DNA of 64,000 nt from Asterias amurensis. Lineage: Eukaryota; Echinodermata; Asteroidea; Forcipulatida; Asteriidae. A program made the translations under genes and the position numbers. Numbering within the stretch: the stretch's first letter is position 1; each line of letters opens with the position of its first letter. Under the pieces are notes generated by a model. That model made no database searches and was not told the origin of the DNA. It saw nothing but the letters and a program-made list of their open reading frames with translations. Where the stretch lies: NCBI RefSeq assembly GCF_032118995.1, contig NC_092649.1:28517927-28581926 (forward strand). Reading direction: 5' to 3'. Of this stretch, positions 12,865 through 24,119 are shown in pieces.

Positions 12865-13045
12865 TAAATTTGCATCTGGGATAAAGAATATAAATTTTGG
12901 TTTTTACCCATACACCGATGTGTGTTAGCACTTTATACTTTCCCGAGTCCTGTGAAAAATAATAACAGGCACGTTACTCGGGTGGGATCTGAACCCACGA
13001 CCCTTGCAATAGACCGATCGGCTACCAATGTTTACATGTGATCAC
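12865..13045 (-). repeat. SINE-like family S2 with tRNA-like head on the minus strand
   Basis: The minus strand has the B-box-like gggttcagatccc (complement at about 12983-12995). The other side has acaccgatgtgtgttagca and actttcccgagtcctgtg, shared with 39.4 kb. It lacks a full cloverleaf, so it is not a working tRNA. Confidence 0.55.
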
Positions 13046-13116
13046 GTGACTTATAGTGGGTATAGAAAAACACAGCTACACTCGTACCGATGGACCATAA
13101 TTTGCTGTATTTTCAC

Positions 13117-13507
13117 TTAAAGGAACACGTTGCCTTGGATCGGACGAGTTGGTCTATAAAAAGCGTTTGAAACCGTTTGTTATGAAATGTATATGGTTAG
13201 AAAGATGTTTTAAAAGTAGAATATAATAATCCACATAAGTATCACTCAAAATTGCACGGTTTTCTTTTTACGTCGCGAACTATCACCGTCGGCCATTTTA
13301 TGGGAGTCAAAATTTTGACCCCCGTAAATGGCCGACCGTGTTATTGGACGAGGTAAAAAGAAAACCATGCAATTTCGAGGCATATTTGTGTAGATCATTG
13401 TATTCTACTTTTACATCATCTTTCTAACCATATGCATTCTATAACAAACGGTCACAAAACGCTTTTCAAAGACCAACTCGACCGATCCAAGGCAACGTGT
13501 TCCTTTA
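13117..13507. repeat. Large TTAA-flanked palindrome (MITE family D)
   Basis: About 390 bp with long inverted arms: ttaaaggaacacgttgcc at the left and its inverse at the right, about 150 bp paired on each side around a short centre near 13310. TTAA at both edges suggests a TTAA-specific transposase. Confidence 0.9.
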
Positions 13508-14829
13508 ACAACACTGATGACTAAAAACGGAGCCCTTTTTAGAAAGTTGAATAATGTGACTGACATTGATTTAAACCACATTTGCTGTTTGATGTTCCCA
13601 GTATTCTACTACAAAAGAGGTTTCTTTTGAGAGGGTTAGACTACGTAAATTACTGAGGTTTGAGCGAGCTCACGCGCCGTGGATTTTGCGTTGTCCACGG
13701 CGTGAAGTTTGGCTGTGATACGGGAGATCGCAAAGTTGTCCAACTCATAGCTGACTGCTGACAGCTACCCCTTCTAATAAAATATTTTGAGAGTGAACAT
13801 AATGGGATTTGCAGCTTCTTCATGAGATTTTTGTTGTTGTTGAAAATATTGGCAGCAAAATCATTACAATGACGGCACTGTAAAACCACACTTTCCGTGC
13901 ACAAACACATGACATCGTGTAAAAATTCTCTTGGAATTTGGTGGAACTGTGTTTACCCATGTTCAGCCACCGGTAAGGTCTCACGTTACAAACTCCAGAA
14001 TATTCTTCAGTGATTTCGAGAATTTAATCCTTTTTGAGCCAACAAATGCAACAGTAATCATGTCTTTTTAACGCGCGTTTATGTGCAGTACGCCGTGTTT
14101 GTGTACATCCAATACCCACTATAGGTCACTTGACGCACGGAGCACAATCGGTCTATTCTAGAGCAGTGGCTAAACTTTTTTTTTAATAATGAATAATAGC
14201 AATGCTACACTGCGTCGTCTATTCGGTAGCCCGTTCAGAGAGGCGCAAAGACTACAATTTCTTAATCAGTTGAAATATCGTGACATCCTTGGGAAATCTC
14301 CAGAGGTTTCATTAAAAATTTGACAAGCGAAAAATTGCTGCAATTATTTCTTAAAGACTCTCAACACCTGTTTCACTTTCCGTTCACTTATGTATGTAAT
14401 ATATTTTAGAGGACAATTCTCGTATTCGTTAAAACTGATGCAGCACTCAATCAAATGGGTAATATCGCACAGTGAAATACAAAATAAATGCATGGCGTCT
14501 ATGAAAAAAATGTAGCTCTCTGATGGGCACAGCCTTTTAAAGGAAATTATTATAAAGATATGTTAACAAATAGTTAGTTTTTGAGCAATAATCTCTTTTG
14601 AAGAAATGGAATGCGAAGAGCAGAAGATCGGTTAGAAAATAACAATTATCAAACATCTCTTCCATAGTTGTGTGCTTGTGATGCATTTTGCGTCACCGAA
14701 GAATTTATAGATCTACAAAATTGCATGAGTTTGAATACATGTAGAACAAGTCGTTTAGTGATGCACGCACGATGTTAAGATAGATAATATAAGATAAGAA
14801 CTTTACTATCCCACACTTTGTCGTCCTCG
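13508..14829. other. Gene-free stretch
   Basis: No exon, RNA gene or repeat family recognised. Confidence 0.45.
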
Positions 14830-14960
14830 TAAATCGAGTTGGAGGTTATTGTGTTGGCGTTGTGATATAATTCATCACCTTCCACCTTTGGGACCCCGGT
14901 TTGAACTGGTACCCGGTTTAAATCCCACCGGTGGCAGTATGTTGATTGTGTTTTTTATTT
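14830..14960 (+). repeat. SINE-like family S1 copy
   Basis: Has ttggcgttgtgatataattc, ctcaccttccacc-like text and ggtttaaatcccaccgg, a tRNA B-box relative, followed by a gattgtgtttt tail. Similar to 1.4 and 15.8 kb. Confidence 0.5.
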
Positions 14961-14973
14961 TCGTTCCTACCTA

Positions 14974-15368
14974 GGCCCAATTTCATGGCTCTGCTTACCG
15001 CCGAATTCCTAGCTTACGATCACGATTCCCCGCTGGCGTGCAAGCGCCGAATTTCTGTGCTAGCCTTGCAAGCGTAGGCCGTGTCCGAATTGGCGACTTC
15101 GGCTACAGCTAGCTACAGCTAGCTACGGCTAGGAAGCGCGCGTCTGCCTATCCTTCAACACTGACAGACGCGCTGATCTAGCCGTAGCTGTAGCCGAAGT
15201 CGCCAACTCGGACACGGCCGTAGAATGCCTAGTAACGTGGAGTACGCAGGCGCAGAAGCCATAACTCGCCGCTAACCCGTGAAGTACGCTTGCCGTTAGC
15301 ACAGAATTCCCTGCTTCCGTAAGCGCCGATTCTGTGCTTACGGTAAGCAGAGCCATGAAATTGGGCCC
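14974..15368. repeat. Palindromic MITE family E (gggcccaatttcatgg ends) with another MITE inside
   Basis: Left end ggcccaatttcatggctctg and right end cagagccatgaaattgggcc are inverse copies. The middle is broken by the element at 15078-15218. A second family E element starts almost at once, at 15370. Confidence 0.85.
15078..15218. repeat. Small palindromic MITE nested in family E, with 5-bp direct repeats
   Basis: Ends gccgtgtccga and inverse, with long inverted arms (cgacttcggctacagcta). It is flanked by cgtag at 15073-15077 and 15219-15223, which looks like a target duplication. Confidence 0.8.
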
Positions 15369-15369
15369 T

Positions 15370-15606
15370 GGGCCCAATTTCATAGAGCTGCTTAATCACA
15401 AAATTTTGCTTAAGCACAAAGTTCATTGCTTATAGTAAAATCGGCCAAGACTCCACTCAATTGTTATGCTAAGTAAACAACAGCTAAATACTAGTCATAA
15501 GCAATGTATATGGCATGAAATTTTGGCCAGTAACATGTGTAAAATAAGCGAGGTATTTTCGTGCTTAAGCAAATTTTTTGCTTAAGCAGCTCTATGAAAT
15601 TGGCCC
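15370..15606. repeat. Palindromic MITE family E, full copy
   Basis: gggcccaatttcatagagctg at the left and cagctctatgaaattggcccc at the right, with a cttaagca-rich body. Closely similar to 56728-56948. Confidence 0.88.
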
Positions 15607-15799
15607 CAGGTTGTGTAGTTATCCTCCCACGTCTATAAACTGACACTTCCTTCATTGTCTTCTCTCAACTGGGTTATTGGCTGTACGGTTCACTTTTATG
15701 AGAGTCATTGGCTTTAACAGCCAGCATTAATACATGAGATGAAGTGAAACTATTTATTATTTTTTTTTTGGAAGGGGGTTCTGAGCAACTTCCCTTCGG

Positions 15800-15930
15800 T
15801 TTTGTTCGTTAATTCGATCAGAGGACATCGGTTCGAATCCAACCGGGGGCACTATGTGGATTGGGTTTTCAGTCCCCACTTGATTGAGTGGGTTTTTTGG
15901 AATGTTTCCCTGGTGTTTTCTTCATCATCT
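15800..15930 (+). repeat. SINE-like family S1 copy with clear B-box
   Basis: atcggttcgaatccaaccgg is a good RNA polymerase III B-box. It is followed by gggcactatgtggattgggt and tttcagtccccacttgattg, as in the other S1 copies. No intact tRNA fold was found. Confidence 0.6.
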
Positions 15931-16412
15931 TCTCGTCTAGTTTGGCTCTTATTTAGAGCGTTGATAATTTAAGTAGAGTGGGTCAACTAGTAGACACTCT
16001 CGCATGAACAACTCTGCCGTTGCGGTCCGTGTTGGTCCTGATTCTGTTGTGGTTGTTACAACTTCCAGAGAACCCCCCTGTAGGTGAACTCAAACGAAGA
16101 AATCCTTGACTGGTGGCATGGTTTGAAGAACCCCACACAGGCCTGTCTAATAGTGTTTGATATGTGGGCTCCCGTTCCATAAGGCCTACTAAACCGTTCA
16201 CCTGTGCCTCAGCCCCAAGGGACAAACTGTTGACTTTGGAGCTCTATAAAAGATCTTTGATTGACTGTACAAGCCGAAAACAGTGTTTCGCAGTATGGGA
16301 AAAGTTGGAGGGGAAACCCTTTGCCATGTATCGGGCATGGTATATATGGGACCTTTGTGCCGTCTAGAACATTCACCATGAACCAGAACCAAATTCCATT
16401 GAAGCTACGGAT
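15931..16412. other. 3' flank of the receptor gene
   Basis: Lies just past the receptor's stop codon and probably includes its 3' untranslated region. No other gene seen. Confidence 0.4.
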
Positions 16413-17883
16413 TCAGACCGAAGGAGTTACCCAACGCCTGCTCTTCCTGCAGAATGCCTCCCGAATCCCCTTCCGAAATGGCTGGTTCATCAAGGTGTAG
16501 ATGATCGGGTTGACACAGGAGTTACACACGGCCAAGATGTTACCCACATGGTACACAGGTGAGGCGAAGTCCACGTCGAGACCCAGGCTGTAGCCGAGGA
16601 ACACTACCTGGTTTGGAGCCCAGCAGACGGCGAAGGTGATGACGAAGGTCAGGAGGGTCTTGATCAGAGTTTGAGACGCTCGGAGCTGCCACATCTTACG
16701 CTGATCCAATGGATTCAACGCCGAAGAAGCTAAAAATAAGAACAAAAATAACAGTATTTCTGTGTGTGATCGAAGTGTTCGTTTTCTCGCTTTGTATATT
16801 ATAACCAATGCTATAACATAGGTACATGATTTGCCCAACGTTTAATAGGAATTGTGGACACTTTTGTCAAAGACCAGTTTTCTCTTTTGGTGATCTCTAA
16901 ACATTTTAAAGAAAAAACATTTAAAAAAACTGTGAAAATTTGATCTCAAATTGGTCGTCGAAGTTGCGAGATTATACTGGAAGAAAAATCAACCTTCTAC
17001 ACGAAGTTGTGTGCTTTCAGACGTTTATGCTCTGCTGAAGTTCTCGGGGTTGCTCTTAATCATCCTAATTTGCCATACACAATTGTTTTAAGCGTATTAC
17101 GTGATGTGAACATAAAGTGGAAATTGACTTGATTTGAGTATCCTTACCCGATCTTTCTGTCAGTTTCTCGACTTGTCTTCTGAGTGCTAAAATCACCTTC
17201 CATTGCGCGGTTATCATCAGTACGAACGGTGCCAGCAACTGAATCGTGAATGTGTACAACCCAACAAACGCCTGGACTCCACGGCTCGGCCAGCCCAGAA
17301 AATGGCACCCGACCACGTCATCTTCACTATACAGCAACACCTGGAACGATTTGGAGATACCACCTAAAATCCAGCACGACGCGATCATCAAGTATTTTTT
17401 TTGTCTGGTGAACACCATTTTGTACTTGAGAGGGTAGACGATGGCTACAAACCGCTCCACATTAACGGTGACTAGGCATAAGACAGACGTCAGGGTACTT
17501 ACCCAGAAGATAAACTGACTGACGTAAACTCGGCATCGGAGCTCACCGAGGAACCCAGGATTCGGTGCTGAAGTGCCGGTAGTTGGGATAATTTTGAAGG
17601 GAATGACAAGTATACACACTAGGAGGTCAACTAGAGATAGATGCACCAAGAAATCACTGGTGTTTGAGCGTAGAGTCGGTACACGAAGCAGCACGACGGT
17701 GACTATCAGATTACCGACAATACCAACTATGGAGAAAACGCCGTAGAGGCAAAAGATGAAACTTCTATTTGCAGTGCTGCCCCAAACAACGTCACTTTCA
17801 TCTGTACCATATGATGAATCATTAATCTGGATGGCAGGGAGTAGCTTAGAAATATTCAACGGAAAATCCTGCGAATTACTCAT
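16413..17883 (-). CDS. Rhodopsin-family (class A) G protein-coupled receptor, peptide-receptor-like, complete, 2 exons
   Basis: Seven-helix plasma-membrane receptor, 350 aa, exons 17148-17883 and 16413-16729. The donor GTAAGG and acceptor TTTTTAG join in phase 1 within the third cytoplasmic loop. Seen: N-glycosylation sites at N10, N21 and N39; TM1 about 41-66 with GN at 57-58; TM2 78-98; Cys117 and Cys193, which can form the usual extracellular disulfide; ERF at 143-145 in place of DRY; CWAP at 281-284 in TM6; NPIIY at 319-323 in TM7; then an FRKGIREAF helix 8. The start is the first ATG, followed by an N-terminus of about 40 residues typical of peptide receptors. The motif set suggests the galanin/allatostatin/somatostatin side of class A, but the ligand cannot be told from sequence. 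The gene at 25.4-28.2 kb is a close paralog with the same intron position and phase. Echinoderm-specific receptor expansion is inferred. Confidence 0.93.
16842..17035. repeat. MITE family A fragment in the receptor intron
   Basis: From ttaa and gtggacacttttgtcaaagac to gtgtgctttcagacg. Only about half of the family body is present. Confidence 0.65.
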
Positions 17884-18676
17884 GGTTTTTCTTCTCCAAA
17901 AGTTAAGACCCAGTATCCCTTATAACGAAGTCCACCTCTGAGCGGTATGACTATAGTGGCGTTGAAGCTTAATCAGCCACTTGTTGGTTTGTTCATTCAA
18001 CACATTTGGTGCGTTTGGGTAAGTAAAAGTCCATCCTCGTCCCTAGAAATTCTCCCCAAACAGGAAGCAGTATGTCAGCCTCTCTCGATGGATGCTGGTC
18101 TCACGAGGCGATGATTTGTTGGGGAGTGACTACATCACTTTGTTCCAATGTCTTTAATACGAATTCGTCGGAATCGAGTGACGGATGCACAAACTAATTG
18201 GTTCAGTCGTTATATAATGTCACGTGGGAGTGACGTCCATTACTCACAATTTGATGGAGAGCCAGCTTTCTATTTGTTGTTTACTCAAGGCATTGCCTGA
18301 TGTGGGTGCACCACAATAGGACAACATTCATGCACCAAGCCGTTTTAATCTTAATTTGTAGGCCTGGCTCTCAAAATATTGAAAATATATAACGTTTTGG
18401 GGGTCATGAAATTAATATATTGTGTTATACAACGATGTTTCATGACCTGGGGGTTCTGTGCTCTAACTTTTGAGAAGATTTGATAAATTTAGGCCTTTAA
18501 AGTTCGTACTTTTGACTTGGGAATGAAAGGAAACTGGCAGCGAGTCGGTTTGGGAAATAACACATTTTCAGGTTGTTTGTTCTAGGATATTAAATAAGCA
18601 CAAATTCCCAACAGCTCACCTACCAAAAAGTGAAAGAAATCTTAAGTTAAGCTGTCTGAAAATATATCTGATTTTT
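17884..18676. other. 5' flank of the 16.4 kb receptor
   Basis: Upstream of the receptor's ATG, so it should hold its 5' untranslated region and promoter. No TATA box or other site stands out. Confidence 0.35.
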
Positions 18677-19290
18677 TTTAAAGGCACTGGTTATTGTCGA
18701 AGACAAGTCTTTTCACTTGGTGTGTCGCAACAAATGCATAACATATACACTCCTTGAAAATTTTGACTCAATTGGTCATCGAAGTTGCAAGAGAATAATG
18801 AAAAAAATAAAACACCCAGTTCCACAAAATGTGTGTGTGCTTTCAAATGCCTAATAAAAGGCTTCAGCTGAAGTATCCTTTTTGTTGAGTGAGAACTGGG
18901 CCCAATTTCATAGAGCTGCTAAGTACAAAAACTTGCTTAGTATGAAACTTTTTCCTTGATAAAAACAGGATTACCAACCAAATTTCCGAATGATTTTCAG
19001 GGTAAGTAAACAACAGCTGAACACCAGTAACAAGCAATATGCAACAAATTTAAATTTGGTTGGTCATCCTGTTTTTATCAAGGAAGAAATTTCATGCTAA
19101 GCAAATTGTTGTGCTTAGCAGCTCTATGAAATTGGGCACTGGTCTCTTTCTAAAAAACTACGTTACTTTAGAAGGAGCCGTTTATCCTATTGTTGTATAC
19201 TAACAACAGCTCTCTATTGCTCGTTACCAAGTAAGTTTTAATGTTAACAATTATTTTTTATTAATTACCAATAGTGTCCGGTGCCTTTAA
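18677..19290. repeat. MITE family A copy split by a family E element
   Basis: Left half ttaaaggcactggttattgtc to gttgagtgagaact; right half ctggtctctttctaaaa to gtgtccggtgcctttaa. The insert at 18898-19137 divides them, so family E moved after this copy was in place. Confidence 0.85.
18898..19137. repeat. Palindromic MITE family E, nested copy
   Basis: gggcccaatttcatagagctg and its inverse at the right edge, with long inner arms (aaacaggattaccaacc and ggttggtcatcctgttt). A possible 3-bp direct repeat act flanks it. Confidence 0.88.
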
Positions 19291-21717
19291 GAGGCTGAGA
19301 GACTTTAGATATGTTTTGAATATTTACATGTTAATAAGCCTTGATTACTGTTGGGTTGGTTTAGTGTTGTGCACCCCTGTGGTGGTTTCACCTTCTGTAT
19401 TTGCAGGTTCGCGTGTTAAACGTATCTAGTTTAATAACCGATTCAGCACTCGGTCCATTAGACCTACTCGCAGTTTCCTTTACCGTTGCCTTGTTTTCTT
19501 TCAATATTCTTTCATAGTTTCGTGCTTGGATATTGTTTGACAATTTGTTAATCCCTGAAAATGTCGAAGCCTAAATTCAGAACAGAAACAAAGGAACAGT
19601 CATAAAACGAGAAGAACAAAATTGCACCCCCCCCCATTATAAAACTGATGTTGGCCAGAATTTGTGAGTTTTCGTAGTGGCGGGAGCTTTCGACTGCTAC
19701 ATTGACCAGATTACAAAAAGTGAAACCTCCTAATGTAAAAAAAAAAAAAATAATAATAATAATTAAGCTAGTCCTTCTGTAAAATGTATAACAAAAACAA
19801 ACAGTATAAATGCTTTCAAATACAAGACTTGCAAAAATCAAGACGGCCTTTTTTTCTTTTCTGTTTCTGAAACTTAACATCAAAAGGACTTTGTTTGCTG
19901 ATCATCCTCCGCTAAACACTAATACCGAGCAAGGATTTCCTAAACCCCAGAGGGTACTTTTAAGGCCAAACCCTCCTCTTTTACCGCTTCATCGTAATCT
20001 TCTTAAATTTGAAACATTTCCACGGGAGAGAAGAGCCAATAAATTGCAAATAGACAATGATTAAATGAGATGAATCTGTTTGCTTGGTTTTTTTGCAGGA
20101 AACAAATTACTGCCAGTTCTTAGGACTACTGTCCCGCCTTAATTGATTTACTTGTCTATTTAATCTAGTTCAGGCACGCCTCGTCTAATTACCTGCCATG
20201 CCGTACATTAAAAAAACATTGAAGAATTGCTGAGACAAAACTCGTCTAAGAAAGATCATAGATTTTAATAGAACTTACACGATCTAATAATGATGATAGT
20301 AAAAAACATCCCCTCGAAAAAGTTATGTCTAAAATCTCATTTTTGATGAGAAATAAATAAAACTGATTTCCCGTTCGGAGTTTATCGTCCAGTGATTGTT
20401 TTTTTCATTTTTTTTTTCTAAATCGACGTCATCGAAATGTGGAAATCGGTTTTCACTGTTTTCACGTGACCAATCACATAGTCGATCGATCTTAAACTTC
20501 TGCAGGTTTGTCAGTTTATGTATATGGTGGATTACATAGGTGCTTACACTGCCAAAGAACTGTTTTGTTAGGAAAAAACGGGTGTGTAACGCTCCTTTAA
20601 ATTGGAGCAATGGTGCGGGTCGAGAGTCATGGAACGTAACATTTTGCGGGAAAGAGTTTTGTCAGGGATAAATTAGTCGTTATCTGGGCTAACATATTTT
20701 GCAAGGTATAACTTAAATGTTAATTCAATGAGAAGTTTTATATTTAACCCTTAACCCCTTCATGATTAACCCCTTTTACGAGTCATGTGGACCAAAAACA
20801 TAAGGTATATATGTACAGTTGGGTATACCACCCCCCCCCCTCCCGCTTTCACAAGAATTTAAGAACCTGGCGAGAGGCTCTGGTTAATTTTGTAAGTGCT
20901 TCATTTTTGTTTGGGGTTAGGTAGTTCAGTTTGGAGAGCGCCGGTGTCCCATGGGAATTCTGTCCACCGGGAGATTCTGCGTCTCCCCCCCCCCCCCCCC
21001 CCATATCGGAAATGAACATGGTCTGGAAGAGGATGAATCAAAAGGATGAATCGGAAGAAGTTTGTACACAGTTTGCCATATAGGGGCGGGGCGAATCTGT
21101 GGGGGACAAGAACCTCCTGCCAAACCGATAAGTTAATCCGGAGTTCATTGATTCAACCTGCACCTTTTCATTGTCCAACCCAATCATTTTCCTGGGTTTG
21201 GTTTAAATTAATGCTGCCAGTCTGGTAGTTTGACGTCATTGTTTGCGTGTTATATCCATGAGTGTGTTACAATACCACTGGGTTTCAGACCAGTGCCTGT
21301 CTTTATCCTGTATCTATAACAATATGCAATCTTGCTCCCAATTTGATGTTAATCTTCAACTTGTCACTATTATTTGAATAGCTGACAATCCGTATCTGGT
21401 CTGTTTTTATATCTAATGCAAAATCGCTGATTAATTTTGTAGCGGTCAGGCTCGCAATCTTGGGAAGGCGTCTTTGGAAAAAATCATTCTGCCGTGATTT
21501 CTAATTAACCGTTGATTTTCCTGCCCCCATATCTTGCTTCGTGATTTGCTTCGTACTTTTTATTGTTAATTTACAAACAATATAAAGGTCAACCGTTCTA
21601 TAACTAATGAGGTAGTGCGTTGCAAGATGCATGTTTAAATTGAGTTTCTTTTTTATTTAATTCATTCCAGAGTCTTTCTCGAAGGCTAAATTACAACACA
21701 TGATTCGGCCCTGGTCC
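19291..21717. other. Gene-free stretch
   Basis: No convincing exon. Contains short homopolymers (a C run near 20830, another near 20987). The frame at 20329-20610 is open but shows no domain. Confidence 0.45.
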
Positions 21718-22102
21718 TTAAAGGCAGTGGACACTATTGGTAATTACGCAAAATAATTGTCATCATAAAACCTTTCTTGATTACGAGTAATGGGGAGAGG
21801 TTGATAGTATAAAACATTGTGAGAAACAGCTCCCTCTGAAGTGAGGTAATTGTCGAGAAAGGAGTAATTTTCCACGAATTTGATTTCGAGACCTCCAGTT
21901 TAGAATTTGAGGTCTCGAAATCAAGTATCAGAAAGCACACAACCTCGTGTGACAAGGGTATTTTTTCTTTCATTATTATCTCGCAACTTCGACGACCGAT
22001 TGAGCTCAATTTTTCACAGGTTTGTTATTTTATGCATATGTTGAGATACACCAACTGTGAAGACTAGTCTTTGACAATTACCAATAGTGTCCACTGCCTT
22101 TT
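21718..22102. repeat. MITE family A, full copy
   Basis: ttaaaggcagtggacac at the left and gtgtccactgcc plus a T run at the right. All family landmarks are present. Only the right TTAA is blurred by the T run. Confidence 0.9.
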
Positions 22103-24109
22103 TTTTTTTGGCCCGATAGCGGAGCCAGTTTCTTTTGTGCAACAAATGCTGTGAAAGGAGTATTTATTATTATTCTCCTTGATAAAAGTTTCCTTCCTAC
22201 GACGGAATATTTCGAAGGAACAAAATAAAAAGAAATTAAAACATTGTCTCGAAGGACTATGCAGATTTGATTTCGTTTTAAACGATCTAGCTTCTCTGTC
22301 CTCATATTTTACAATGAATTTGATAGAGTTAACCCATTTAAACTTCAGGATGATCTGTACTAAATAAAGATCACATTTCAAGACATACAGGAAAGACACA
22401 TTTTGTTAATAGTATTTAGTGGTTGCCATATTAACTCTCAGTTGCTGCTGTGCTGCATAACCTGACCATTTTTTCAATTTTTTAATCGAATATGTTATTA
22501 AGGAAAATACCTTTTAAAAGACATAAACTGTTGTGTTTCCATACAGACAGAAACTGTGTTACGATGTTACCTTACTTATACCTTACTATATGTTGTGAGC
22601 AGCCAAAACCCCGTGAGAAATTATTTCACGAATACAGACAAATGAAATCACAATAGTCTTGTATGGTCACGTACTTAATCTTAGTTAGATGACATTCAGC
22701 ACGATAGAAAACTAACATTATATAGATAGCAAACCAGCATTAGAGGTAGAGTTCATTGTTGTAAGAGTACCCATGTGTTAAAATGAACGTCTGGACTCGA
22801 TGTCACGAAACACTCCAAGTAATCCCAAGGCTTTGCAATTAGGTTAGGAGCTCCCATTCTTCTCTTGTTGTGAAATCCGCCCTAGTGCATGTTTCGTAAA
22901 GAGAAGGTGTTTGCCATGGCATGGTTTAATGCCAGCAATATGCCCCAATCACCTCGTATCCATTTCAATTACGGTCGCCCCCGTCTCATGAAATCGTTCA
23001 AAACAATTGCCACTAGGTTTGATATTACAGCGCCAGGGTGTCATTATGACAGGCCATTATATCATGCCAGAACGCTTAGGGTAAACACTTTCTCTTACAT
23101 GCAGTGGGCCGATTTCACAAAGAGTGAAGATTGAGTGTGTCGGACCTAATAGCGAAGCAAAGTGTGATGTCACACTACAAATCACCATTAATGGCAAACC
23201 TGACAACCCGTCTTGAGATGTATCTCAAGTGCCTTATAAATGTACACTAGGGTTTTATGCAGGATTAGTAGGGATCCTGAAACATCATTGATTAATTTTA
23301 AAATGGAGTTCGTACTATAGAACAAAACGCTTTCTGTAAATCACTTCAACAATTATTTTCGGCTGTTGCTTCAACTGGTCATGTTTTCCCTTATGCCATC
23401 TGTTGGTAGTGTCTAACCAAACTTTGTTTTAGCTGTACCAATTCTGCAAAACAAAGGAATACGAATATTGGTGGTCTCTAATATTCCTCTGTGCTTTAAC
23501 CTATTTACTCAGCAGTTGCATTTAATATAACATCCTCGTTTATTATTAAACAGCATGCTCATAATATACACGTATTGATATCATAGATCTTATCGCAAAT
23601 AATATACGGTACGCGCACGTTGTAGGCGTGGAATGAGGTGCATGCTGGTGTAACTGGGGATCAACTAGCTAGACCAACATGCACCTCATTCAACTGTTAG
23701 CGCTTGCGCATTGGGTGTTTGCGAAAAGGTCTATGGGGACACTTTGACCTTTCTTAGATGAGTATGAAGGTTTCAACTAAGGAGGATCATCAGATAAGTG
23801 TTTTGGTGCACGGTCATAAAGATTAAGACTAATACTTAGTAACACGGGAATTTCATTTAAAGCTGCATTATACCCAATTCATGATGCAGTTGTATAGCCT
23901 TGTCTTGTTCCAACATGTATAATTTAATGTTTCTCGCACAACTTTTACGTAAACACCTTTGAGAAAATTGAATTGGCTGCTATGACAGCTACATTTGATT
24001 ATGATATTGAAGCCGGCCCGTCTGGCGTAACAAGTTGGGTTTCTGTTAACTCCCACCTCACTGTGTTTTATATACCCCGCATGTAATATTTTAGATTGGG
24101 TGTGGAGCA
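22103..24109. other. Mostly unassigned DNA with a short hairpin repeat
   Basis: No gene seen. Eroded family B ends occur near 22870 and 23106. A hairpin at about 23630-23690 (gaatgaggtgcatgct and inverse) recurs at 58.3 kb. Confidence 0.45.
23630..23690. repeat. Short hairpin element, copy 1
   Basis: ggaatgaggtgcatgctggt pairs with accaacatgcacctcattc. A close copy lies at 58300-58360, and both have a tttcgcaaa-like motif nearby, in inverted relation. Confidence 0.7.
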
Positions 24110-24119
24110 CACCCTTAAG

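Noticed and set aside
15820-15850. tRNA-like B-box ggttcgaatcc
   Set aside because: No matching acceptor stem or A-box for a real tRNA; the surrounding text recurs as a dispersed SINE-like element.
20329-20610. 93-codon frame on the minus strand
   Set aside because: No homology pattern, helix or domain motif; composition is typical of AT-rich non-coding DNA.
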